From contig CP075496.1 of the NCBI GenBank assembly GCA_021613535.1, positions 14,198,001-14,262,000 on the forward strand: 64,000 bases of DNA, read 5' to 3'. Origin of the DNA: Adineta vaga (taxonomy: Eukaryota; Rotifera). Below are positions 55,968 through 64,000 of this stretch, in pieces (the stretch's first letter is position 1; the number at the start of each line of letters is the position of its first letter). The notes under the pieces were generated by a model that searched no databases, was not told where the DNA came from, and saw nothing but the letters and a program-made list of their open reading frames with translations. Made by a program: the position numbers and the translations under genes.

Positions 55968-57375
55968 TTAAAGAATTGTACAAATCAATTCAAACAATGA
56001 TGTAAATACCGAATAGAAATTCAATGGTTCAAACCGAACAGTTGGATTATATAATGTAAATTGAATAATTAAAACACGTATTGGGTTATCGATCCATCCT
56101 AATCGATGAAGTTCTGATAGATTACTTTGAAGATCGAATAAACGTCCACGAAATTCATAGACATAACCATTACCTTCATAACTTCCATGATGACCAATAG
56201 ATAGATATGTAGTTTTATAAGAAAACATGTTTATGTTCGTTAAATGTTTATTCTCTATCGTCTTTGATAAATCTGTTTCTAACATGAACGTAAAATTTGC
56301 ATTACAATCAATTTTTAATTCTACGAATGATTTCAGTTTAGCATACTTAATACATAAATTCGTTAATAAATCAAATTTTTCAGTTCTATTGTTCAAACTA
56401 TCGGTAACATACATATTTCCGCAACTGTCAAAACTAAAAGAATGTGGATAAATTAATTCATTATCTGCTGAATTTCGTGAACTAGAACATCCAACCAAAC
56501 AACGAAAACCATTTGAGTCTGATCCAATAATACGATGATTGGTACTATCAACAATGAAAAGATAATTATCAGCATCAAGAAAAATTACGGTTGGACCGTT
56601 AAGTGTAATTGTAACAATGGCGGATCCATTTCCTACAAGTGTAACTCCATTTAATTGTCCGAATCGAAATAGTTGAATTCGATCATTGTCAGAATCTGCT
56701 ACGTATAAATCAAAATTGATATCAACAAAGATTCCACATGGACTATCAAACATATTTGAAGTGTTTTCAACAGAACCTGTACTAGCAATAACCATGTACT
56801 CATTCGACATCGTTTGTAATGATTTTGAAATAACTTGATGTCGATTAGATACAGAACAATAAAGATTATCACTTGTATCAACAAACACATCATAACATTT
56901 ACTACATGTATACATTACAGGAATACCAATTGTTGAATTTATTGTCCATTTATCAATTTGATCTGTTTGATTGCCACTATCAATATAAATTTCATCTCTT
57001 GTTGTAACAAAGAGACTGTAGGGATTTGAAATGTTATTCGAAATGTTTCTTATCGGTATAAGATTTCTTTCGATCCATATAACAATACGATTGTATTCTG
57101 TATTTGTTATAAAAATCGTGTTGTTTTTATTGATAGGGATATCTAATGGATTTGATCCCACCAAGCTACTATCTGCGAAAGTTATAACATTTGCTTTCCA
57201 CGAGGCATTGAAACAAAAATTCGGTCGATTAAAAGAAAACGCTGAAAAGAAGTATAAATTAAATTATTGAACAAATCTTTTCATTGAATTCGTAAAAAAG
57301 AAGATGAATTAAATCCTCACCTAATGTCTGTTCAATAAGCACTATGAACAACCATATGTACATATGATTATTCAT
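55968..57375 (-). CDS. Secreted NHL-repeat protein ending in a polycystin-type extracellular domain
   Basis: Exons 57375-57321 and 57241-55968 give 442 residues. Seen: signal peptide (MNNHMYIWLFIVLIEQTL); a CFNASW start common to bdelloid NHL proteins; about five NHL beta-propeller blades (NPYSLFVTTRDEIYID, GIFVDINFDLYVADSDNDRI, GPTVIFLDADNYLFIVDSTN, HSFSFDSCGNMYVTDSLNNR); then about residues 335-440 with HHGSYEGNGYVYEFRG, LGWIDNPIRVLIIQFTLYNP and FEPLNFYSVFTSLFELICTI. The last part follows the polycystin (PKD1/PKD2) extracellular domain, where G-GYV, NWIDxxTRAVxxxFxLYN and the start of S2 are landmarks. The frame stops at TAA inside what would be the next membrane segment, and further polycystin pieces follow in other frames. 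Either a gene fusion truncated recently or a broken NHL-polycystin channel gene. Confidence 0.65.
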
Positions 57376-57730
57376 TATCACCGTACAAAGTTGAAGTATT
57401 TGTCGACTTCAACTTGTTCTAGCAAAACTTAATACTTTGAAGAAATCGGTCAAAATGATGATTGTTCACTTTTATATAGAAATTGTTTTCTCATCTTCCG
57501 TTTGAAAAAAAAACGAACCATCGTCATTTTATTCTAATTTCATTTATTAAGAATATTCGAGATTATCTTTTTTCAATAATGTCATTTTGAATGAATGAAT
57601 TGATTTTTGTAAGTTTGTCATAGCAAGTTTATTAAGAATGTTTTAACTAAGATAAATAGAAGAATAAACAATCGAATGAAAATCAACGAAAACGAAAAAG
57701 ATGCAATGTCAAAATTTAGAGTTGTTTTAA
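57376..57730. other. Spacer between NHL gene start and FKBP2 3' end
   Basis: About 355 AT-rich bases; promoter of the NHL-polycystin gene and 3' UTR of FKBP2. Nothing else recognised. Confidence 0.45.
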
Positions 57731-58309
57731 TTAAAGATCATTATTTCCTCGTTCAATTTTAACGAGTTCAACATCAAAAACAAGTGTAGCACCGCCTGGA
57801 ATATCATTACCAGCACCACGATCTCCATAACCGAGTGATGGAGGAATGACTAATTTACGTTGCTCACCTTCACACATACTAAATATTATATAAATTGTAT
57901 TTTTAATTCTATACTTTTTTTTCAAATAACTTACTTGAGTAAACCTTGATCCCACTAAAATGAAATATTTAGTTAAAATCTAATCTTTTTTTCGATAGAA
58001 TTAAATGAATTTACCCCTTTGATAACTTGACCAGTACCAATAGTGAAAACAAATGGTTCACCACGATCACGACTTGAATCAAATTTTTTTCCATTTGATT
58101 TCAAAGTACCCTAAGAAAGCGAAAGTAAGAGAAAGAAAAATCATCCATGTTCTCTTTACTGTATAATGCATATGAAGACGATCGCCTTTTTTGGATTTTT
58201 GTACACAAGTTTCTGCTTTTTTCTTGATACCAATTTGTAATTTTTCTTCTGCTAATGTATTGACGATGATCATCATCAACAATGCAACAACGATAAAGTA
58301 TTTTGACAT
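57731..58309 (-). CDS. FKBP2: FKBP2-type peptidyl-prolyl isomerase of the ER
   Basis: Exons 58309-58160, 58110-58015, 57954-57935 and 57878-57731 give 137 residues, the length of human FKBP2 (142). Seen: signal peptide ([20 protein letters not shown]); [29 protein letters not shown] core split by an intron; [78 protein letters not shown]. All FK506-binding aromatic/loop landmarks (FDSS, F-IG-G-VI-GWD, G-R-L-IP-LGYG, IP-ATL-FD-EL) are present. It should catalyse prolyl isomerisation during folding in the ER; the NNDL tail may act as a weak KDEL-like retention signal. The third exon is only 20 bases (WDQGLL). Confidence 0.95.
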
Positions 58310-60032
58310 TTTTTCTCTAAAAAGATCTTTGAAATTTAACTAAACAGTGAATCTATGTCCAATATATAATACGAAGAAAAATACACTTTACGATTAGGAT
58401 GCGATAGAAACTGAAATATTTAACTGATGGCATGTATTGAATGGCATATTCTCCTCCACGAATAGAAAATTATTTTTATTCATGTAACGTGCACCAACGT
58501 CCTCTATTGATTCTAAATCTATTGAATTTAAAACCTTTTACCTTCATTTAGAACATTTTCATCATCACCATTCATTCTATATAGTTACATAATAATCTCT
58601 TTCACTTTGTAATTATAACGAACGACTAGAATTGATCAAATCTTTCCTAGCTCATACCGAGTAGAACGAGATAAATGAAATTGTTCTATCGTCAAACACA
58701 CACATGTACATATATGTTGTACAGATTTTATCAATGACGAGAATTTCTTGAGGATGTCGGTCAGGAGGACATAGAAAAAGACTGACCTGTATCTACTGAC
58801 ACTCTCACCCTTGAATTTTCTATAAAATCCAATTTCCAGTTATAGCGAGGTGATGAACAATTTAATTTTGCGGCAAATTCAAACTGATACTATCTTCCTT
58901 CAAAATAAAACTCATCATATACAAGATAGTAAACGTATCGAAACTAAATAAATATTACTAAATTCACTAATAAGATTTAGATAGTGGTAGTATTACTGGT
59001 GTTCAGAGTCGGAAGTATCAAGCTTGAAAGTTGTGTTCAATTATTTAAATAGTAAAATAATTCAACTTTTCTTCTGCACATATCAAATGAGCATCGTAGT
59101 TTTTTTTATTAATATTGCAATGGATTACAAAAAAATTCAATCGTCATCTACTTTAATTACTGATCAAGGAATTAGTGGTATCTTTCAAACGATAATATCC
59201 GCTTTAATCCACTTGAAATAGAGGAATCACCAGCAGTTCGTTCACCTAGAAAATACAAAGGTGGACCTAAGATCTGGGATACATCAGCTTGTTGATGAGA
59301 TATTTCGCCACCATCAATTTGATCGTTGTCAGACAAGCAAGATATGTACCTCTTTGTTATGATAGCACTTGAATCAGTTGCTGATGGTGATGTTGGAGGC
59401 AACAGTGCTGTTGTAGTTTTAATTGATATAATTCTGTTTGATTCTGCTTCTTTCGATTGTCGATAATAGTATTCAACTATTCGATTAGTCAACTATGATC
59501 CTCCGCGAGATACCCTCAAGATGGGTCTAGGCGAGGCAATACCCACATCCCACACCCTATATATCGGATACAATGTGTAAACACGCAGTTAGAAAGAAGA
59601 TCGTGTTCAAATAAAATAGTTCCTATTAACCTAGATCGACAAGAGAGAGAGTGGGAGAGAACGCATGAAATCACAAGATCAGAAAGAAAAGAAACAATAT
59701 GTCACTACATCACATCAACTACCATATTTGAATAGATGCATCAGTCTTTATCTAATACGCACGATTTCAAAAAAGGCATCTTTCCACATTTGAAGTTCAC
59801 AAACATTACCCTTTTTACCGATATTCTATTGAAACTTATTTTTCTCAATCAGCTCGTTAAAAAGTGCTCCGACTTCTTAACGACCGAACTTGATAAACTA
59901 ATGCACATATCACGAATTTATTATATTAAAATAAAATTAGTCCATATCGAGTGAAAATGAGATAAATGAAAATAGAGTATTTCTACTGTTCCGACAATAA
60001 ACACACATATACATCAAAACAAATTGTTTCCT
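58310..60032. other. Gene-poor region between FKBP2 and DNA polymerase beta
   Basis: About 1.7 kb. Holds CTTGAGGATGTCGG (58747-58760) and, at 59465-59560, TTCAACTATTC plus ACCCTCAAG and ACCCACATCCC words shared with 14.4 and 23.9 kb. A 106-codon frame on the - strand (59172-59492) is Ser/Thr-rich and unrecognised; it lacks splice or similarity support and is not called. Confidence 0.4.
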
Positions 60033-61440
60033 TTACACATTTCGTTCATTTGGTTCTTTATAATCCATTTGAAGATAATCAAAAACATCTCTTTCTGATG
60101 TAACTGGTAATGGTTTACTTAATACACCGGTTGATCCAACTTTTTGAATTGAATATTCATTTAATTTATAACCTTTTTCTTGTGCGACAATACGCATTTG
60201 ACGATTTAATTGATCATTTCCAGTAAAATAAAGTAATGCACAATAGTATTGATCACTTGGAAATACTCTATCAAATATCAGAGAATAATTAAAATAGTTT
60301 TTCAAATTAAATCTTGACTTACCTTATATCAATGCGACGATGTAATTTTGTAGCATCTAATTGACAAACACCCTTTATAAAAATGAAAAACTTTAATAAT
60401 AGAAAGAAAATTTTCTTTTAAAACATACCATGAATTTCGAATCTCCAATAGAAATTGTATCCGTTACAAAATGGACTTTTTTTGTTAAAATATCAACTAT
60501 TTTATGGAGAAGTGAAGGTAATTGTGTTGCTGTTGGATGTGTAACTAATACATCAATGTCTGAACTTGCTTTCGCACCTATCAAAATCAAAAATCCTTCA
60601 GAGAATATCTTATAATCAGAAAAACAATATCTTACCTCTTCGATAACTACCAACAATTTCTGCTTTTAATTGATCATCAATCGCTGTAATTTCACGTAAA
60701 ATAAGTGGCTAAAAACACATAAGAAATTCAATATGATTTTCAATAAAATAAATCAACCAATCAGTATTTTCACTTACTTCCATTTGTTTCATTTCATCTC
60801 GAGGGATTTTCTGTTCAAATTCTTCAAGATATTTTAAACCAAGTTGTTGAGTTTTATTTAATAATTGATCACGTTTTGGATGTGCACGTAATTCGTCGAT
60901 TGTTTTGATTTTTTCTTGTTGAACAAGTTTATTTGCATGAGCAGGTCTAAATCAAATATACACGATTTCATATTATAATAAAAGAAACCTCTTCTTCTTA
61001 CCCAACGCCCATCACACGTGTCATTTGTGTAATAGCTGTCCCTGTTTCATCACCTCGATTTGTTTCTAATTTTTTTATTTTTCCCGTTGATAAATATTGT
61101 TCGATTTTTGCCTCAATTTTTTTACCAATACCTTCCTATACGACACATTTATTCATCGAATTTTTATTAGAAAATTAAATATCGATTAACTTACTAATCC
61201 TTTCACATCTTTTATTGTTTCAATTCTATGACTAACTTTAGCAATTGAACTTGCTGCTTTTCGATAAGCATTATATTTATGAATTGCACGTGAGACATTT
61301 TTTTCATATTCACCTAATTCTAATCAAGAAAAACAATCATAAAATATAATAGAAAGAAAGACAAGAAAATTTTAAATACCATTGAGAAAATCGATTAATT
61401 CAGAATTTGGATTGTCAGGAACTTTTCGTTTTGATGCCAT
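60033..61440 (-). CDS. POLB: DNA polymerase beta
   Basis: Exons 61440-61380, 61319-61195, 61135-61002, 60946-60778, 60708-60636, 60577-60429, 60372-60323, 60267-60033 join to 331 residues (human 335). Base-excision-repair polymerase of family X. Seen: the 8-kDa lyase domain ([20 protein letters not shown], helix-hairpin-helix [10 protein letters not shown] with the Schiff-base Lys); the second HhH region ([15 protein letters not shown]); catalytic palm Asp pair in [17 protein letters not shown] and the third Asp in [20 protein letters not shown]; thumb [12 protein letters not shown] and [17 protein letters not shown] end. All three catalytic aspartates (human D190, D192, D256) and Lys72 are conserved, so the enzyme should be active. 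Bdelloids repair extensive DNA damage after desiccation; a direct link to this gene is inference. Confidence 0.96.
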
Positions 61441-62228
61441 CGTTAAGAAAAGAAATTATTAAGAAAAATAAACGAACTAAACTTATACATAAACACTCTT
61501 GCTTTTATTTTAGGTAGTATTTCTACTGTAAGGTGCAATGACAACTATTTTGCGTAGCGTAGGTTTTGTCAAATTCCACCAGTCAATCATTGTAAACTGG
61601 ACTTAGTATTCGAAAAAAGATGTCACTCATCGACGATCATTATTGTAATACTTCATACGCTGTATTAGATACTTTCGTTCTTAGCATGAAAGATATGATT
61701 TTTCATTTATAATGACTGCAAGAGTCGATAATGAGTGATAATTCATAACAACGTGACTACCCTTAGGAGATTAATTGTATCGTCCATCATTGCTTTTCGA
61801 ATATGCATAAATCAAACAGTCGTTTGAACAAATCCATTTGCATATTATACTTTTATTCTTAACAGTATTATTGTACATTTACAGGAAGAAAAATGTTTAA
61901 CGTCAATCAATAAGAAGAAAAAGAAAATGAAGGCGAATATTTATTGATAAAAGAAAAAAAAGACTGATGAGATATGATTCTCCTATATTTGTCGACAATG
62001 TATGCACATAAAATATTGTCTTGTTCTCTGACTCCTTCGCTTTTGTTCTTATCGATCTCTCTTTTGATGTTAACGCAGCAGCTGAGAAAGAGAAAAGAAC
62101 GACAAACCCTATCGTTGTATTAAGAATAACAAGAAAAAACTGCAAGTCATTGCAGACACTACAATTGCCATTGCTCTGCTTTTCTTCTCGTAGCAAGTTT
62201 TATAAAATAACACGTTAAGAAAGTAAAC
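61441..62228. promoter_or_regulatory. Divergent promoter region POLB / tryparedoxin-like gene
   Basis: About 790 bases between divergent starts. A 97-codon frame on the - strand (61903-62196) lies antisense to the leader of the tryparedoxin-like gene and has no recognisable similarity; not called. No TATA motif stands out. Confidence 0.45.
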
Positions 62229-62731
62229 ATGGCTGGTGTTGCAAAATTATTCGATGGTCATATTATCAATAGTTCAAATGAAGAAGTTGATCTTAATGAT
62301 GAAAAATACAACGGAAAAGTCATTGGTCTCTACTTTAGTGCACATTGGTATGTTTGAAAAAAAAACTAAAATTATTGACTTTTTTCTTTTCGTTTTTTCG
62401 TAAAAGGTGTCCACCATGTCGTGGGTTTACTCCAATGTTAGTTGAATTCTATAAAACACATGGAAAAGATAAAAATTTCGAAATTATATTTATTAGTTCT
62501 GATCGTGATGAACGAGCATTTAATGAATATTGTAAAGATATGCCTTGGTTAAAATTATTGTACAGTGAACGAAAGAAAAAAGAAGAATTAGGAAAAAAAT
62601 TTCAAATCACTGGTATTCCAACATTACTTTTACTTGATGGAGATTCAGCAGATATTATTTGTAAAGATGCAAGAGATAAAATTCAACATCGAGATCCACG
62701 TGGAGAATCTTTTCCATGGAGAACATTATAA
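62229..62731 (+). CDS. Tryparedoxin/nucleoredoxin-like protein
   Basis: Two exons (62229-62347, 62407-62731) give 147 residues. Seen: thioredoxin fold with the active-site WCPPCRGF, preceded by GKVIGLYFSAHW and followed by FTPMLVEFYKTHGKD, FEIIFISSDRDERAFNEYCK, MPWLKLLYSERKKKEELGKK, and the cis-proline segment FQITGIPTLLLLDGDSADII. WCPPC, the SSDRDE block and MPW are diagnostic of the tryparedoxin/nucleoredoxin group rather than classical thioredoxin (WCGPC). It should reduce protein disulfides in the cytosol. The exon junction falls inside the Trp codon of the active site. Confidence 0.93.
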
Positions 62732-63280
62732 AATAAAGAGAGAGAAAGAGAGAGGATTTTTAATTCAATTCGAACAACATTTTTGTTTTTTTTCTTCGAC
62801 AAAAATAAAAAAAAGTTACAAAACGACATACAGATTCAAGTGATGAACAAGTTTTTTTTTGGATCTTATATTGTTATCTATATGAAAATAAAATTTTGTT
62901 TCAAGTTAAAAAAATTATCATAACTTCTTCATAATTATACTATGAAATTAAACAAAACACATGAAAGAAAATAGAGTAGGTATTCATATTCATCATCTAC
63001 TCATTTCCTATAGTTTATTCGATTGATTAACTTCGAAGTTTACGAAACGTATTGCAAATAGAAAACGATATTTCTTTTATTCGATGACAGGCCGTTCGAT
63101 CGTATCGAAAAGTCCAAGTAATTTCATATGACGAAAAGAAAAATTCATGAATTATTCGGCCGCTTCTCGATAAACGATAAGGACGTCAAGATCTTTGTTA
63201 ACTATAATCTATATAAAGAGAAAGAACGATCGATGTATCATTTTATATTTAAAAAGAAAAACGACGTAAAGTAAACAAAA
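62732..63280. other. Spacer between tryparedoxin-like gene and LOTUS gene
   Basis: About 550 bases; 3' UTR with AAATAAAGAG and AATAAAAAAAAGTT signals, then promoter of the LOTUS gene. No other feature seen. Confidence 0.45.
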
Positions 63281-64000
63281 ATGTGTTCATATGAATCAAT
63301 TAAAACAAGTATTCGTCTTCTTCTTACATCAGCATCAAATGGTTTAAGCTTAGAACAATTAAATGCTGATTATCAATATTATAATCAATCAGAAAATATT
63401 CCTTTTGCAAATTTTGGTTATACATCATTAGTACGTTGAATTCTTATTTCATTATTGTCTCTTATCGTTGTTTATTTTAGTTAAGTTTTATACAAGATAT
63501 GTCTGATATTGCTCAAATTGATTTTAGTCCATCTCCTCCTATTATTTATGGAATTAAATCAAATCATCGAATGAAACGACAATTAATTGTTATTCAACCA
63601 AATAAACAACGTTCATCAAAAGATCTCAAACGACTTGTTCTTAATAATGTCTTGAAAAATACTCATTCAACTGAACATATTATTAAACAATTAACAAATT
63701 TAAATATGAATCAAAAATATTTATTCGAAACTTCATCAGAAAATTGTTCACTCAATCAAATTTTAATGATTCCAATAAATTCTTCAGATCAATGTCAAAT
63801 AATTCGTTATTCAAATGGAAAATTTTATATTACTTGTTTTGAATTCTCTCGAATATTAAATATTCATGAAGATTATATCAATAAAGAAACAGTAAGATGA
63901 ATATTAATATTTGTTTCTATACGTTTTTGTTGTCATTTAAGATGTTTAGTCGTTTACGTATTTATCAATCAAATAAGTTATTTCAAATGCTTCAAAAAGC
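63281..64000 (+). CDS. LOTUS (OST-HTH) domain protein, TDRD5/7-like, 3' partial
   Basis: Exons 63281-63430, 63481-63891 and 63942 to the window edge keep frame. Seen: an N-terminal LOTUS/OST-HTH domain of about 75 residues (IKTSIRLLLTSASNGLSLEQ, YNQSENIPFANFGYTSLLSF, IQDMSDIAQIDF), the winged-helix domain that starts TDRD5, TDRD7, Oskar and MARF1 and in germ plasm proteins binds the Vasa helicase or RNA. A less conserved region follows (KDLKRLVLNNVLKNTHSTEH, NQILMIPINSSDQCQIIRYS). No Tudor domain is reached before the window ends, so TDRD-type is only the most likely reading. The ATG is the first in the open exon and starts the domain closely. Confidence 0.72.

Noticed and set aside
59172-59492. 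106-codon Ser/Thr-rich frame on the - strand
   Set aside because: No similarity, no splice partners and no promoter context; left uncalled though a small orphan gene cannot be excluded.
61903-62196. 97-codon frame on the - strand upstream of the tryparedoxin-like gene
   Set aside because: Antisense to the presumed leader, no recognisable motif, and composition no different from other chance frames.
1-64000. CRISPR arrays, bacterial operons, rRNA, viral genes
   Set aside because: No regularly spaced direct repeats of CRISPR type, no ribosomal RNA sequence and no viral replication or capsid motifs were seen; the gene structures are eukaryotic throughout.

Overview
This window looks like nuclear DNA of a bdelloid rotifer, probably a low-GC lineage such as Rotaria; the assignment is inferred, not proven. 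It is AT-rich, and most genes are split by very short GT-AG introns (about 45-60 bases) with T-rich TTTAG-type acceptors. Conserved animal single-copy genes sit beside families known to be expanded in bdelloids: F-box/leucine-rich-repeat proteins, divergent 7TM receptors, NHL-repeat and small secreted proteins, an intronless fungal-type GH3 glucosidase, and a Mutator-like transposase relic. Short runs of TGTGGG, the bdelloid telomere unit, also occur.

Layout. 1-13.2 kb: a D8C-domain exon (5' partial), a small secreted protein (-), myosin phosphatase targeting subunit (MYPT, 18 exons), PHF14 (PHD fingers, 16-17 exons) and an unrecognised coiled-coil gene (-). 13.2-19.9 kb: gene-poor, with a 410-base terminal-inverted-repeat element, an F-box/LRR remnant and a TPR remnant. 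19.9-23.5 kb: a frameshifted nuclear receptor and the GH3 enzyme. 24.7-30.7 kb: an unrecognised coiled-coil gene (-), then GID8 and BRD8 arranged like an operon, then a BRI3-like membrane protein. 30.7-35.0 kb: gene fragment, F-box gene, LRR pseudogene.

35.4-44.6 kb: RBFOX-type RNA-binding protein (-), a secreted-protein gene with two in-frame stops, a broken 7TM receptor, an NTF2-like protein (-), then CHMP4/Snf7 (-) head-to-head with CFAP45 (+). 45.3-55.4 kb: a 7TM receptor, an APP1-type phosphatidate phosphatase, a cluster of hairpin elements and pseudogene pieces (receptor tail, MULE transposase, purple acid phosphatase), a secreted glycoprotein (-) and a second 7TM receptor. 55.6-64 kb: an NHL-repeat gene carrying a polycystin-like segment (-), FKBP2-type ER isomerase (-), DNA polymerase beta (-), a tryparedoxin/nucleoredoxin-like protein (+) and the start of a LOTUS-domain gene (+).

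The intact genes are unrelated housekeeping functions (cytoskeleton, chromatin, ubiquitin ligase, ESCRT, cilia, DNA repair, redox). The most unusual items are the NHL-polycystin arrangement, the GID8-BRD8 gap with a splice acceptor directly at the BRD8 ATG, the LRR array with an intron in every repeat, several unrelated foldback elements, and many genes carrying one or two disabling lesions. Exon boundaries were derived by hand from reading frame, splice phase and protein similarity; an error of a few bases is possible where a site is called weak.
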